From: Chloroflexia bacterium SDU3-3
GTDB lineage: Bacteria; Chloroflexota; Chloroflexia; Chloroflexales; Roseiflexaceae
Assembly: GCA_009268125.1 (NCBI GenBank)
Contig: WBOU01000001.1
Span: 248,001-312,000 of the forward strand
Reading direction: 5' to 3'
DNA: 64,000 bases
Shown here: piece after piece, positions 1-9,955 of the stretch
Position numbering within the stretch: position 1 is the first letter of the stretch
How the letters are laid out: every line of letters begins with the position of its first letter
Made by a program: the position numbers and the translations under genes
Notes under the pieces: generated by a model
Told to the model about the DNA's origin: nothing
The model's input: only the letters and a program-made list of their open reading frames with translations
Databases searched by the model: none

Positions 1-1
1 T

Positions 2-313
2 GTCACGCCACTCTACTGGTATAGCATGTCGGCCAGCGCCAAGCTCTACTTCGACTACTGGAGCAGCTGGCTGCGCGTGCCATCGGCCAGCTTCAAGCAG
101 CAGATGGCCGCCAAACGGCTGTGGGGCATCTCGGTGGACAGCAGCGGCGAAGAACGGTTCATACAGCCGCTGCTGGGGGCGCTGGTGCTAAGCGCCGAGT
201 ATATGGGCATGCGCTGGGGCGGCCTGCTGTGCGGCTACGGCAACCGCCCCGGCGAAGTGCTGGCCGACGCGGCCTCACTGTCGCGGGCGGGTGCGTTCTT
301 CGCCGAGGCGTAG
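2..313 (+). CDS. C-terminal part of an unrecognised protein
   Basis: The reading frame is open from the left edge of the window to a TAG stop at 311-313, so the true start lies outside. About 103 codons are visible. An internal ATG at 26 is possible but has no clear ribosome binding site. The visible part is rich in Trp, Tyr and Leu with moderately hydrophobic stretches and ends in an Ala-rich tail. Codon use fits the GC-rich neighbours. I do not recognise the family and assign no function. Confidence 0.55.
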   Translation, partial: VTPLYWYSMSASAKLYFDYWSSWLRVPSASFKQQMAAKRLWGISVDSSGEERFIQPLLGALVLSAEYMGMRWGGLLCGYGNRPGEVLADAASLSRAGAFFAEA

Positions 314-316
314 CGC

Positions 317-348
317 AAAAAAAGGCGGCGGGCACTACCCGCCGCCTT
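317..348 (-). terminator. Intrinsic terminator of the superoxide dismutase gene
   Basis: Two perfect 11-base arms (322-332 and 338-348) enclose a 5-base loop. On the minus strand the stem is followed by a run of seven T, the classic Rho-independent layout, just after the stop of the dismutase gene. The plus-strand side has no T-run. Confidence 0.8.
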
Positions 349-362
349 CGCATCGAAAAAGG

Positions 363-1112
<750 letters not shown>

Positions 1113-1175
1113 AGCGGTCTCCTCCTCTTGCAGAAATACGCACACCGATCACAGCACGCGCCGTGCCAGCGCATC

Positions 1176-1184
1176 TGGTACAAT
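1176..1184 (+). promoter_or_regulatory. Extended -10 promoter box upstream of the HAD gene
   Basis: TGG-TACAAT fits an extended -10 element for the main sigma factor. No convincing -35 box is seen. It leaves a leader of about 30 bases before the GTG at 1223. The same TGn-TAYAAT form recurs before several other genes in the window. Confidence 0.5.
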
Positions 1185-1222
1185 CCCTTTCGCTCGCCCC
1201 GAGATCGCTGGAGAAAATAACT

Positions 1223-1918
1223 GTGCCACACTTTGACATGATCGCGTTCGACGCCGACGACACGCTCTGGCATAACGAGCGGCTCTACACCGCCGCCCAG
1301 TCTACGCTGAAGCAGCTGCTAGCCCACTACCACCCGCCCGAGTGGGTCGAGCAGCGGCTCTACGCCACCGAGATGCGCAACCTGGCCCACTTCGGCTACG
1401 GCATCAAGAGCTTCGCGCTCTCCATGATCGAGACGGCGGTGGAGCTGACCGAGGGCCGGATCAGCGGCGGCGACATCCAGCAGATCATCGACACCGCCAA
1501 GGGCATGCTGGCCGCCGAGGTGGTGCTGCTAGACCACGTGCAGGATGCGCTGGAGGCCATCGCGCCGCAGCACACGCTTATGGTGATCACCAAGGGCGAT
1601 CTCTACGACCAGGAGCAGAAGATCGCGCGCTCGGGCCTGGGCCGATTCTTCGCCCACATCGAGATCGTGAGCGAGAAGCGGCCCGAGACCTACGCCGCCA
1701 TCCTGCGCCGCTACGACATCGCGCCCGAGCGCTTCCTGATGGTGGGGAACGCGCTGCGCTCGGATATCCTGCCCGTGCTGGCGGTAGGCGGGCACGCCGC
1801 CTACGTGCCCTACGCGCAGACATGGGCGCACGAGGCGGGCGAGCGGCCCGAGGGCAACCCGAGCTTCCACGAACTGGCCCACATCGGGCTGCTGCCCGCG
1901 CTGCTGGCCGCGCTTTAG
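1223..1918 (+). CDS. HAD-superfamily hydrolase
   Basis: A 231-residue haloacid-dehalogenase-type phosphatase. Motif I is DADDT near residue 6 (nucleophile and acid Asp), motif II is the Thr of VITKG, motif III is a Lys in EKRPE, and motif IV appears as GNALRSD, which keeps the second acidic residue. A helical cap insert between motifs I and II places it with cap type C1 (phosphoglycolate phosphatase-like or pyrimidine nucleotidase-like). The substrate cannot be told from sequence. A GTG start at 1223 is preferred because TGGAG precedes it and the methionine at the beginning of the HAD core is only six codons later. It stands alone between its promoter and a repeat-rich gap. Confidence 0.85.
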   Translation: MPHFDMIAFDADDTLWHNERLYTAAQSTLKQLLAHYHPPEWVEQRLYATEMRNLAHFGYGIKSFALSMIETAVELTEGRISGGDIQQIIDTAKGMLAAEVVLLDHVQDALEAIAPQHTLMVITKGDLYDQEQKIARSGLGRFFAHIEIVSEKRPETYAAILRRYDIAPERFLMVGNALRSDILPVLAVGGHAAYVPYAQTWAHEAGERPEGNPSFHELAHIGLLPALLAAL

Positions 1919-1940
1919 CGGCGGCAGCGGGGCACCGTTT

Positions 1941-2137
1941 TACCACCAAGACTCCAAGGCACCAAGAAGAACAACGGTCATAGAGCTTGGATGCGCAACC
2001 AAGCGCGCCTCATCCATTCTTTTGTCCGCTTGGAGTCCTCGTGTCTTGGTGGTGAACTGGTCTTCTCCCCTTCGTGTCTTCGCGTCTTCGTGGTCGTCGT
2101 TTCTTTTATTCCTTAGTGTCTTGGAGTCTTGGTGGTA
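1941..2137. repeat. Inverted repeat arms of a dispersed repeat
   Basis: The 17-base string TACCACCAAGACTCCAA (1941-1957) is the exact reverse complement of 2121-2137. Between the arms are further imperfect repeats of TCTTCGTG and GTCTTGG type. The stretch 1919-2191 has no gene. Confidence 0.8.
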
Positions 2138-2170
2138 GAAATGTTCTGCCGAACGAGGACGTATCGGCCC
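2112..2170 (+). repeat. Dispersed repeat, copy 1
   Basis: A stretch with GTCTTGGTGGTA, then CTGCCGAACGAGGACGTAT and CGGCCC. Similar order and wording are found at 24842-24900 and 60919-60970. All three copies lie between genes. Confidence 0.7.
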
Positions 2171-2191
2171 TGAACATCCGACCAGATCTGG

Positions 2192-2220
2192 TCGACGAAT
2201 GAACGCCAGCGTGGTACGAT
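2192..2220 (+). promoter_or_regulatory. Possible promoter of ilvD
   Basis: TCGACG (2192-2197) and TACGAT (2215-2220) are 17 bases apart, and TGG precedes the -10 box. Both hexamers match consensus in four or five positions. The ilvD start is about 60 bases further on. Confidence 0.4.
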
Positions 2221-2283
2221 ACAGAGTGCGTGTCGTGCCGTTTATCAACATTGCCGCTTTGTGCTGCTGAGGAGACCTGTGTT

Positions 2284-3969
2284 ATGCGTTCTGATATGAT
2301 TAAACGGGGTATCGAGCGCGCGCCCCACCGGAGCCTGCTGCGGGCGACCGGCCAGATCCGCGATGAGGCCGACTTCGGGAAGCCGTTTATCGCCATCTGC
2401 AACTCTTATGTCGACATCATCCCAGGCCATGTGCACCTGCAGGAATTTGGCCGGGTTGTCAAAGAGGCCGTGCGCGCCGCTGGCGGTATCCCGTTTGAGT
2501 TCAACACGATCGGCGTGGATGATGGCATCGTGATGGGGCACGAGGGCATGCGCTACTCGCTCCCCTCGCGCGAGCTGATCGCCGACAGCGTTGAGACCAT
2601 GGCCGCCGCGCACTGCTTCGATGCCATGATCTGCATCCCCAACTGCGACAAAATCACGCCGGGCATGCTGATGGGCGCCGCCCGCGTCAACATCCCCACC
2701 ATCTTTGTCTCGGGCGGCCCCATGCTGGCTGGCCGCGACGAGGAGGGCAACACCAGCGACCTGATCACCGTCTTCGAGGCGGTGGGCAAGCACGCAGCGG
2801 GCCAGATGAGCGACGAGCAGATCTTCAAGCTGGAGCAGATCGCCTGCCCGACCTGCGGCAGCTGCTCGGGCATGTTCACCGCCAACTCGATGAACTGCCT
2901 GTGCGAGGCGCTGGGCCTGGCGCTGCCGGGCAACGGCACCATCCCGGCGGTCTCGCCCGAGCGACACGAGCTGGCCCGCCGCGCCGCCGTACAGATCCTC
3001 GACCTGCTGGAGCGCGGCATCCGCTTCCGCGACATCGTCACCGCCGAGGCGATCGACAACGCCATGGCGCTAGATGTGGCCATGGGCGGCTCGACCAACA
3101 CCGTGCTGCACGTGCTGGCGCTCACCCGCGAGGCCGACCTCGACTACCCGATCAGCCGCTTCAACGACGTGTCCGACCGCGTGCCCCACCTGGCCAAGGT
3201 CTCGCCCGCGTGGGATGGCACGCGCCAGTGGCACATCCAGGATGTGAACGATGCGGGCGGCGTCTCGGCCATTCTGGCCGAGCTGGCCAAAAAGCCCGAC
3301 GCGCTGAACCTGGGGGTGCCGACTGTGACCGGCAAGACGCTGGGCGAGAATCTGGTCGACGCCACCAACCGCAACCCCGAGTGCCTGCGCTCGCTCGACA
3401 ACCCGCACTCGGCGCGTGGCGCGCTCAGCGTGCTGTTTGGCAACCTGGCCCCCGAGGGCGCGGTGATCAAGGTCGGCGCGGTCGACCAGCACGAGATGGC
3501 GTTCCGCGGCCCGGCCCGCGTCTTCGAAGGCGAGGATGCCGCCACCAACGCGGTGGTCAACCGCCGGATCAAGCCCGGCGATGTGATCGTGGTGCGCCAA
3601 GAGGGGCCACGCGGCGGGCCTGGCATGCGCGAGATGCTGGCGCTCACCAGCATGGTCAAGGGCATCCCCGAGCTCAGCAGCACCACCGCGCTGATCACCG
3701 ACGGGCGCTTCAGCGGCGGCACGCGCGGCCTGTGCATCGGCCACGTCTCGCCCGAGGCGGCGGAGGGCGGCCCGATCGGCCTCATCCGCGATGGCGACAT
3801 CATCAACATCGACCTGAGCGCACGGCGGCTGGAGGTCGAGATCTCCGCCGAGGAACTGGAGGCGCGCCGCGCGGACTGGAAGCCGACCACGCCGGCCTAC
3901 CGGCGCGGCTGGCTGGCCCGCTACACCCGCCTGGTCACCAACGCCAGCAACGGCGCGGTGCTTGAGTAG
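2284..3969 (+). CDS. ilvD: Dihydroxy-acid dehydratase
   Basis: Dehydrates 2,3-dihydroxy-3-methylbutanoate and 2,3-dihydroxy-3-methylpentanoate to the 2-oxo acids, the third common step of isoleucine and valine synthesis, in the cytoplasm. The product has 561 residues, normal for the family. The Fe-S cluster cysteines lie in [17 protein letters not shown] and [19 protein letters not shown], and the C-terminal half has the typical [12 protein letters not shown] and [11 protein letters not shown] segments. The ATG at 2284 is chosen because GAGGAG stands 9 bases before it; an upstream in-frame start would add 18 unrelated residues. No other branched-chain synthesis gene is adjacent, so it is transcribed alone and ends at a hairpin. 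Confidence 0.97.
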   Translation: MRSDMIKRGIERAPHRSLLRATGQIRDEADFGKPFIAICNSYVDIIPGHVHLQEFGRVVKEAVRAAGGIPFEFNTIGVDDGIVMGHEGMRYSLPSRELIADSVETMAAAHCFDAMICIPNCDKITPGMLMGAARVNIPTIFVSGGPMLAGRDEEGNTSDLITVFEAVGKHAAGQMSDEQIFKLEQIACPTCGSCSGMFTANSMNCLCEALGLALPGNGTIPAVSPERHELARRAAVQILDLLERGIRFRDIVTAEAIDNAMALDVAMGGSTNTVLHVLALTREADLDYPISRFNDVSDRVPHLAKVSPAWDGTRQWHIQDVNDAGGVSAILAELAKKPDALNLGVPTVTGKTLGENLVDATNRNPECLRSLDNPHSARGALSVLFGNLAPEGAVIKVGAVDQHEMAFRGPARVFEGEDAATNAVVNRRIKPGDVIVVRQEGPRGGPGMREMLALTSMVKGIPELSSTTALITDGRFSGGTRGLCIGHVSPEAAEGGPIGLIRDGDIINIDLSARRLEVEISAEELEARRADWKPTTPAYRRGWLARYTRLVTNASNGAVLE

Positions 3970-3993
3970 CACGTAGCCACACCATGATCGGCC

Positions 3994-4030
3994 AGCGGCA
4001 CCGCGCGGGATCTTCCTTCGCGGTGCCGCT
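3994..4030 (+). terminator. Hairpin after ilvD
   Basis: Perfect 12-base arms (AGCGGCACCGCG at 3994-4005 and its complement at 4019-4030) flank a 13-base loop 25 bases after the ilvD stop. No T-run follows, so termination is inferred from position and stem strength only. Confidence 0.5.
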
Positions 4031-4176
4031 ATGTCGCCCCAGCAACACCTCAGCCACATTCATCAGAGAGCCGCTCTACTGCAGCCTGCTTTATCTCAGC
4101 TTGGCATCATTTATGCGTCGTGGGGCGCATGGTATCGTTGGGAAAGCCGAATCTGTGAACGAAGAGGGACACGCTG

Positions 4177-5592
4177 GTGATCGCACCAAACCAAGCGCAC
4201 CTTCACCACACCACCACACGCTCACACCTCGCCCAGGCCGCGCTGCTCATCCTGGCGCTCATCCCGCCGCTGTATGTCATCATCCTCATCCTCACGCTCA
4301 CCGTCGATGTGCCTTTTGCCGACCAGTGGGCGCTGGTGCCGCTGCTGCAGCACGCCTACCAGGGGCGGCTGAACCTAGGCGAGCTGTGGGCACAGCACAA
4401 CGAGCACCGCCTGCTGTTCCCGCGCCTGCTGATGCTGGGGCTTGCTTGGCTCACCGGCTGGAGCACCCGCGCCGAGATGCTGGCCAACGTGGCGCTGGCC
4501 AGCGCCACATGCGGCCTGCTGCTGTGGCAGGTGCGCGCCAGCGCACGGCGGGCGGGCGGCGCAGCCCCGGCGCTGGCCCCTATCCTCTCGCTCATGATCT
4601 TCTCGCTCGGGCAGTCGGAGAACTGGTGGGGCGGCTGGAACATCCAGATCTTCCTAAACGTGCTGGGGGCGTGCGCCGCCATCCTGCTGCTGGGCGCAGG
4701 CGAGCAGCGCTGGGGCAGGCTGCTCCTCGCGGCAGGCTGCAGCGTGGTGGCTAGCTTCTCCTACAGCAACGGGCTGCTGCTGTGGCCGCTGGGCGCGGCG
4801 CTGCTGGCGGCGGGCGGAGGCTGGCGCAGGGGGCAGCGCCGCTATCTGGCGGCGTGGCTGGCATGTGGCGCGGCCACGGTCGGCGCGTTCTTCCACGGCT
4901 ACAGCTGGACCTCGCAGACACCCAGCGCGGACGCGGTGCTCGGCCAGATCGGCAGCTACGCGGGCTATGCGCTCACCTACTTGGGCGCGCCGCCCGTGCG
5001 CGGCGCGGTGGAGCTGGTGTTCAGCCTGGCCACCGGCGACCACCGCGCGATCTGCAACCTGGGCGACAGCGACCTGTGCAGCTATGTCAACACCGCCGCG
5101 ATCGGCGCGGGACTCGCCGGGCTGGCGCTGCTGCCGCTGGCCGCGTGGCTGGCGGCGCGGGCCATAGGCTGGCGCGGGCTGCTGCCCTACCTGGGGCTGG
5201 CGCTCTACGCGCTGGGCACGGGCGCATCCACCAGCCTTGGCCGCGCCAGCTACGGTATGCACCAGGCCATGGCCCAGCGCTACGCCACCACGGCCACGCT
5301 GTTCTGGGTGGCGCTGGTGGCGCTGCTGGCCCTGGGCGGGCGGCATGCGGGCCGCGCGTGGGCGCGCACGGCCTGCTATAGCATCGTTGGGGTCATAGCC
5401 GCAGCCACGCTGCTCTGCACCATCAAGGGCATCGATCACTTCCGCTGGCAGTACGAGTTCCTCGCCCCAGCCCGCCAGGCCCTGGCCACACTCGACGATG
5501 AGGCCATGCTGCAGCGGCTGTTCTTCGACACCGGCGTTGTGCGCCAGGGCGCGGCGGTGCTGCGCGAGTATCACCTGTCGATCTTCCGCTAG
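4177..5592 (+). CDS. Multi-pass membrane protein of unknown function
   Basis: About 471 residues with roughly ten hydrophobic segments spread over the whole length. The first loop after helix 1 holds an acidic, aromatic stretch (FADQW) followed by a conserved-looking QHNEHR and a Pro/Arg pair. This layout recalls membrane glycosyltransferases of the GT-C type, where an acidic residue in the first extracytoplasmic loop is catalytic, but I cannot prove it. The GTG start at 4177 has AGAGGG about 10 bases upstream. It sits alone. The last 60 residues are a soluble tail. Other options are a polysaccharide polymerase or an unclassified transporter. Confidence 0.7.
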   Translation: MIAPNQAHLHHTTTRSHLAQAALLILALIPPLYVIILILTLTVDVPFADQWALVPLLQHAYQGRLNLGELWAQHNEHRLLFPRLLMLGLAWLTGWSTRAEMLANVALASATCGLLLWQVRASARRAGGAAPALAPILSLMIFSLGQSENWWGGWNIQIFLNVLGACAAILLLGAGEQRWGRLLLAAGCSVVASFSYSNGLLLWPLGAALLAAGGGWRRGQRRYLAAWLACGAATVGAFFHGYSWTSQTPSADAVLGQIGSYAGYALTYLGAPPVRGAVELVFSLATGDHRAICNLGDSDLCSYVNTAAIGAGLAGLALLPLAAWLAARAIGWRGLLPYLGLALYALGTGASTSLGRASYGMHQAMAQRYATTATLFWVALVALLALGGRHAGRAWARTACYSIVGVIAAATLLCTIKGIDHFRWQYEFLAPARQALATLDDEAMLQRLFFDTGVVRQGAAVLREYHLSIFR

Positions 5593-5769
5593 GGAGTGGC
5601 GGGAGCGCTGCAGACTCCAGCTCGTTGGGCAAGTGTAATCTGGCCACATTCACCAACCTTCTATCATATATTCCAATGAAATGTATATATATCAATCGAA
5701 TTGAACCCAACAGAGTGCGCCAATATGGCGCACCCTGTATATAACGCTAGGCCGGTTGGCGCGGCGCTG

Positions 5770-6537
5770 CTACTTCGCCGCAGGCAGGATGGCGATGTGC
5801 TGGGCCGCTACACTGGTACCGCTGCGCTGGCCCGCGGCCCGGATCGTGGTGCCCACGGTCACATCGGCCAGGCTGGCGCTCACCTGCTGGTGCACGCTGC
5901 CGCCGCTGGCCAGCTTCACCGTGACGGTGCTGCCGTCGGCCTTGGTGACGGTCAGGCTGTCGGCGGATGCGGCGGTGACGGTGCCCATGAGGTGTCCAGC
6001 ATCCTTGGCCTTGGGCGTGGCGGTGGCCGTGGTGGTGGGCTTGGCCGCGCCGCCTCGCTGGCCCTGGCCCGCGCCGCGCTTGGGCTGACCCTGGCGCGGC
6101 GTGTCCTGCGCGGCCTTATCCATCACGTGGATCCTGGTAGCGGTGAAGGTGCTGCCATCTAGCGTGCCGACGGCCTGGATCTGCTTGCCCACGGGCACAT
6201 CGGCCAGCGCCACCGTGGCCTGCTTGCTAAACGTGGTGGTGCTGCTCACCGTCACGGTCACGCTCACGCTGTTCTTCCCGGCCAGCGTGATGGTGTTGCC
6301 GCTGATGGCCGTCACCGAGCCCACAGCGCCATGCATCGCGCCGCCGCGCTGCCCGCCGCCCTGCGGGCCGCCGCCCTTGCCGTGCTTGCCCTGCCCGGCA
6401 GCGGGCGTGGCCTGCGCCGCCACCACGCGGCCCGCACCATGCGCCACGCCGAGCGAGGCCAGCGACGCCACCGCGCCAACACCGAGGGCGAGAGCGACGC
6501 CGCCGATCAGGATGCGCTTGGAGAAAGAAGGCTTCAT
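5770..6537 (-). CDS. Secreted protein with two DUF5666-like repeats
   Basis: A 255-residue exported protein. Residues 1-35 are a signal peptide (Lys-rich start, then an Ala/Val/Gly core). A Gly/Gln/Lys-rich linker follows, then two beta-rich repeats of the DUF5666 kind (GSVTAISGNTITL and GTVTAASADSLTV), separated by a low-complexity Gly/Arg/Pro/Thr linker. Such repeats are thought to form small OB- or SH3-like barrels; the role is unknown. GGGAGGG lies 5 bases before the ATG. It faces no partner gene. The low-complexity parts suggest a flexible cell-surface protein. Confidence 0.8.
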   Translation of the reverse strand: MKPSFSKRILIGGVALALGVGAVASLASLGVAHGAGRVVAAQATPAAGQGKHGKGGGPQGGGQRGGAMHGAVGSVTAISGNTITLAGKNSVSVTVTVSSTTTFSKQATVALADVPVGKQIQAVGTLDGSTFTATRIHVMDKAAQDTPRQGQPKRGAGQGQRGGAAKPTTTATATPKAKDAGHLMGTVTAASADSLTVTKADGSTVTVKLASGGSVHQQVSASLADVTVGTTIRAAGQRSGTSVAAQHIAILPAAK

Positions 6538-6681
6538 CTTTTCCCTCCCATATGCTTACGGTTCGCATGGGAAAGCCATGCGAGCTATGCGGCAGCCAGA
6601 CAGCCGCCAGCATAGAGCAGCATACAAATGGCATATTTAGAAAATATGAAAAAGTCTGGGAGATCTTGCGCACATGTGCAG

Positions 6682-6706
6682 AAAAGCGGGGGCGCAGCGG
6701 CCCCGC
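6682..6706 (-). terminator. Intrinsic terminator after modB
   Basis: On the minus strand a GC-rich stem (arms 6686-6691 and 6701-6706) is followed by TTTT, 20 bases beyond the modB stop. Confidence 0.6.
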
Positions 6707-6726
6707 CTGCTACCCGAGTGAGCAGG

Positions 6727-7551
6727 CTAGACCGAGCGGTGGAAGATGCCCTTGACCACAAACAGCACCCCGAACGAGATCACCAGCAGGATGGCCGAGA
6801 GCGTGAGCGCCACGCTCAGATCCAGCTCGAAGCCGATGTAGATAGCCAGCGGCATCGTCTGCGTGCGTCCGGGGAAATTGCCCGCGAAGATAATCGTCGC
6901 GCCGAACTCGCCCAGCGCGCGTGCCCACATCAGCACCGCGCCCGTAATCAGGGCCGTGCGCGAGAGCGGCAGGGTGATCAGCCAGAACACGTGGCCAGGG
7001 CCTGCTCCATCCACCGCCGCGGCCTGCTCCAGGTCGCGGTCGATCTCCACAAAGCCCGCCGAGGCCGTCTTGATGTAGAGCGGCAGCGCGACAAACAGCT
7101 GGGCCATCACCACGGCCACCTGGGTGAAGGCGATATGCAGCCCCAGCGCCTCCAGCGGCGGCCCGAACAGGCCGCGCCGCCCGAAGGCCAGCAGCAGGGC
7201 GATGCCAGCCACCGAGGGCGGCAGCACCATGGGCAGGTCCATCAGCGTGTCGAGCGTGCGCCGCCCTGGGAAGCGCCGCCGCGCCAGCAGGTAGGCCAGC
7301 GGGGTGCCGATCGCCACGCCGATCAGCACGGTGATGCCGCTGGTGGTCAGGCTGAGCGTCACCGCCTGCATCACCGACGGCTCGCGCAGGTGCGAGACGA
7401 TCTGCAGCATATCCAGCCGCAGGATAAGCGCCACCAGCGGCACACACAGCACCAGCAGCGCCGGGATGCACAGCAGCAGCAGCCCCGCCGCCCTGCGCCG
7501 CCGCACCTTCACCATGGCCACCTGCGGGCGGGCCAGGCTGCGTTCTGCCAC
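6727..7551 (-). CDS. modB: Molybdate ABC transporter permease
   Basis: Inner-membrane channel subunit for molybdate (or tungstate) uptake. About 274 residues with five or six hydrophobic segments; the cytoplasmic EAA loop is visible around EIDRDLEQAAAVDGAG, which docks the ATPase. MDLPMVLPPSVAGIALL and ARALGEFGATIIFAGN are typical of ModB. The GTG at 7551 is chosen because it lies 16 bases after the modA stop with AAAGAGGA just upstream; an upstream extension would overlap modA. The ATPase gene modC is not found on either side, so the ATPase must come from elsewhere in the genome. Confidence 0.92.
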   Translation of the reverse strand: MAERSLARPQVAMVKVRRRRAAGLLLLCIPALLVLCVPLVALILRLDMLQIVSHLREPSVMQAVTLSLTTSGITVLIGVAIGTPLAYLLARRRFPGRRTLDTLMDLPMVLPPSVAGIALLLAFGRRGLFGPPLEALGLHIAFTQVAVVMAQLFVALPLYIKTASAGFVEIDRDLEQAAAVDGAGPGHVFWLITLPLSRTALITGAVLMWARALGEFGATIIFAGNFPGRTQTMPLAIYIGFELDLSVALTLSAILLVISFGVLFVVKGIFHRSV

Positions 7552-7567
7552 ATTGGTCCTCTTTCCC

Positions 7568-8482
7568 CTAGGGCTTGGCGGCCGGGATGAAGCCGTAGCC
7601 AGCCAGGATGCCCTGGCCCTCCTGCGAGAGCACATACGCCACAAACTGCTGCGCCAGATCGGCGTTTGCCGCATCCTTCACGGTGGCGATCGGGTAGGTG
7701 GCGATCGTATTCAGGTCGTCGGGGATCTCGATCCGCGCCACCTTATCTGCCGCGTCGCCGACGATATCGGTGGTGTAGACGATGCCCGCATCGCCCTCGC
7801 CCAGCGCGATCTTGCTGAGCACCGCGCGCACGTTCTCCTCGTAGGATACCACGTTCGCCAGCACCGTCGGGCTGAAGGCCTCGGTGTACTCGGGCAGCTT
7901 GGAGGCCTTGGCAAACACATCCAGCGCATACTGGCCCACCGGCACCGACCTATCGGCCAGGATGAGCTTGAGGCCAGGCCTGGCCAGATCGGCCAGCGCT
8001 GCGACACCCGCCGACGACTCTTTGGGCGTGATCAGCACCAACCGGTTGCGCACGAAGGTCTGCTGGGTGCCGCTGATCACCTGGCCCGCCGTGATCACGT
8101 TCTTCATCTGCGCGGTGTTGGCCGAAGCGAACACATCCACCGGCGCGCCCTGGGCGATCTGCTGCGCCAGCTGCTGCGAGCCAGCGAAGTTGAACACCAC
8201 CGTCACGCCTGGGTGGGCCTGCTCGAACTTCTTACCGATATCGCCAAACGACTCGGTGAGCGAGGCAGCGGCAAACACATTCAGCGTCACATGGTCGCCT
8301 GGGGCGCTGGCGGCAGCCTCGGCGGTCGCGGCCTCGGCGGTGGGCAGCGCGAAGGTGGGGATGGGCGCGGCGGTGGGCTTGGCGGTGGCCTCAACGACGG
8401 GCGCGGTGGCGCTGGGCTGCGCGGCACACGCGCACAGCACCATCAGCAGCGCCAAGGTGGAACATCTGCGAACCCAGCTCAT
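7568..8482 (-). CDS. modA: Molybdate-binding lipoprotein
   Basis: Captures molybdate outside the membrane and delivers it to the permease. 304 residues. The signal ends in a lipobox-like stretch (VLCAC), so the protein is probably lipid-anchored. An Ala/Thr/Pro linker (about 22-60) leads to the binding domain, where VFAAASLTESF, FNFAGSQQLAQQI and VDVFASANTAQM are the standard ModA ligand-loop sequences. AAAGGA precedes the ATG. It is followed by modB after 16 bases and preceded by a PadR gene after 47 bases, all on the same strand. Confidence 0.94.
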   Translation of the reverse strand: MSWVRRCSTLALLMVLCACAAQPSATAPVVEATAKPTAAPIPTFALPTAEAATAEAAASAPGDHVTLNVFAAASLTESFGDIGKKFEQAHPGVTVVFNFAGSQQLAQQIAQGAPVDVFASANTAQMKNVITAGQVISGTQQTFVRNRLVLITPKESSAGVAALADLARPGLKLILADRSVPVGQYALDVFAKASKLPEYTEAFSPTVLANVVSYEENVRAVLSKIALGEGDAGIVYTTDIVGDAADKVARIEIPDDLNTIATYPIATVKDAANADLAQQFVAYVLSQEGQGILAGYGFIPAAKP

Positions 8483-8529
8483 ACCGACAGTTCCTTTCAG
8501 GACAAAGCGGGCTTCTCCACGTGGCCTAT

Positions 8530-9084
8530 CTAGCAGAGCGCCGCAGGGGCGAGCGCCGAGCTACATGTGTCGAGCCAGACCAGCGTCGCCTCGATCTGAC
8601 CGATGCGAAAGCGCACCACCAGCCACTCGAACGAGCCTTCATCGAGCGCGGCGGACTGATCGCGCAGCGCGCCCAGCCAGCCCAGGCAGGCCTCGCGCTG
8701 GGTCGCCAGCAGCTGCGCGACCGCCCCGCTGCCAGCCTGGCGGGCAAAGTACAGCTTGGCCAAGAACTCAATGCGGAAATCGCGCCCGTGTTCGACCGGC
8801 GTGCTACGCCACTGGTCGAAGAACACCTGGCCTTGCTCGGTGAGGCTTAGCATCTTGCGCGGCGGGCGGTTGGCCTGCGGCTCCAGATCTGCCGCGATAT
8901 AGCCCGCGTCCTCCAGCTTGGTGAGCAGGGCGTAGAGCTGGCTCTGCTTGAGATGCCACACCAGGCCAAGCGCCTCGGCCTGCTGCATCTGCTGGTGCAT
9001 CTCGTAGGCGTGCACCGGGCGCTCGCGCAGAAACCCGAGCAGCGCGCACTCGACCGTAAGCGGGAGCTTGATCATAGGGCTCAT
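8530..9084 (-). CDS. PadR-family transcriptional regulator
   Basis: 184 residues. The N-terminal winged helix is clear: LLGFLRERPVHAYEMHQQM, then LKQSQLYALLTKLEDAGYI, the hallmark PadR recognition region. A C-terminal helical dimerisation arm follows. It is the first gene of a probable padR-modA-modB unit (47 bases to modA), so it may control molybdate uptake, which is unusual since ModE is the textbook regulator. That link is inferred only from position. The effector is unknown. Confidence 0.88.
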   Translation of the reverse strand: MSPMIKLPLTVECALLGFLRERPVHAYEMHQQMQQAEALGLVWHLKQSQLYALLTKLEDAGYIAADLEPQANRPPRKMLSLTEQGQVFFDQWRSTPVEHGRDFRIEFLAKLYFARQAGSGAVAQLLATQREACLGWLGALRDQSAALDEGSFEWLVVRFRIGQIEATLVWLDTCSSALAPAALC

Positions 9085-9416
9085 ACGAGACCTACCACAC
9101 TAGGGGAATGTGGGGGAAGACACGCCGCGGCAGAGGGGGCCTCGGAGCACAGAGCGCAACGGCAAGGCCGCTCAGGGGGAGCGCTTCTCCCACATCTCCA
9201 TCGAAGATTGGCCCGACGCGGCCTGATTGTACGGCTGTTTATTTAATAAGTAGCCCGATACGCTCTATACTAGTGGAACTATTGCATTTCGTCAACCTGG
9301 GAAAGATTCACGAAACCATAACGAACAGTTAACATCGCACAAGCATGGGAAGCAAGCAGCGGCGGGGCACCAAAAGAAGGCCGTTATGACATAGCACCGC
9401 ATACCGCAGAGCGCCA
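9085..9416. other. Divergent intergenic region
   Basis: About 330 bases between the start of the padR gene and the plus-strand gene at 9464. The part around 9228-9350 is markedly more AT-rich than its surroundings, as expected of a control region. I see no gene or RNA in it. Confidence 0.4.
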
Positions 9417-9425
9417 TGCTATAAT
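9417..9425 (+). promoter_or_regulatory. Extended -10 promoter box
   Basis: TGC-TATAAT is a perfect extended -10 element, 38 bases before the GTG at 9464. No good -35 box is placed 17 bases upstream. Confidence 0.6.
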
Positions 9426-9463
9426 ATGGCAACGCAAACACGCACTGATATACGGGATGCATC

Positions 9464-9952
9464 GTGGAGCCATTTATTCCGGAAGAGCCAAGCGACGAAC
9501 TTGAGCGGCTCGCCGACGAGCAGCTGAGCGACACCGAGAGCGAGAGCGTCGAGCGCATCCAGCGCGGCAAGCAGCGGCGCATGCGCGTGCTCGACCTCTA
9601 CAACCAGGGCGTCATCCTCTCCGCCGACGACCACTACCACGCCGCGCTGGTAATGCTGTACGGCGAGGAGGTGGCGCACTTCGAGCTGGCGCGCACCTTC
9701 GCGCGGCGGGCAGCCACGCTGGGCAGCGCGCGGGCATGGTCGATCATCGCCGCCGCATGGGATCGCTCGCTCATCCAGTGCGGTCGGGCGCAGCGCTTCG
9801 GCACGCAGTTTGTGCGCGAGCAGGGCCGCTGGACGCTGGGCCGCGTGGACCCGAGCGTGACCGACGCCGAGCGGGCGATGTATGGCGTGCCGCCGCTATG
9901 GGTGCAGCGCCAGGCGGTCGAGCGGCTCCAGCGCCGAGAGGAAGATTCCTAA
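9464..9952 (+). CDS. DUF6624-like protein
   Basis: 162 residues, soluble and charged. The central helical part (ARAWSIIAAAWDRSLIQCGR followed by AQRFGTQF) resembles the DUF6624 pattern, in which a His/Asp-bearing helix is followed by a YGTQ motif; here the usual Tyr is Phe. The function of the family is not established. The start is a GTG with a weak ribosome binding site. The next gene begins 3 bases after its stop, so the two are cotranscribed. Confidence 0.6.
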   Translation: MEPFIPEEPSDELERLADEQLSDTESESVERIQRGKQRRMRVLDLYNQGVILSADDHYHAALVMLYGEEVAHFELARTFARRAATLGSARAWSIIAAAWDRSLIQCGRAQRFGTQFVREQGRWTLGRVDPSVTDAERAMYGVPPLWVQRQAVERLQRREEDS

Positions 9953-9955
9953 GCT

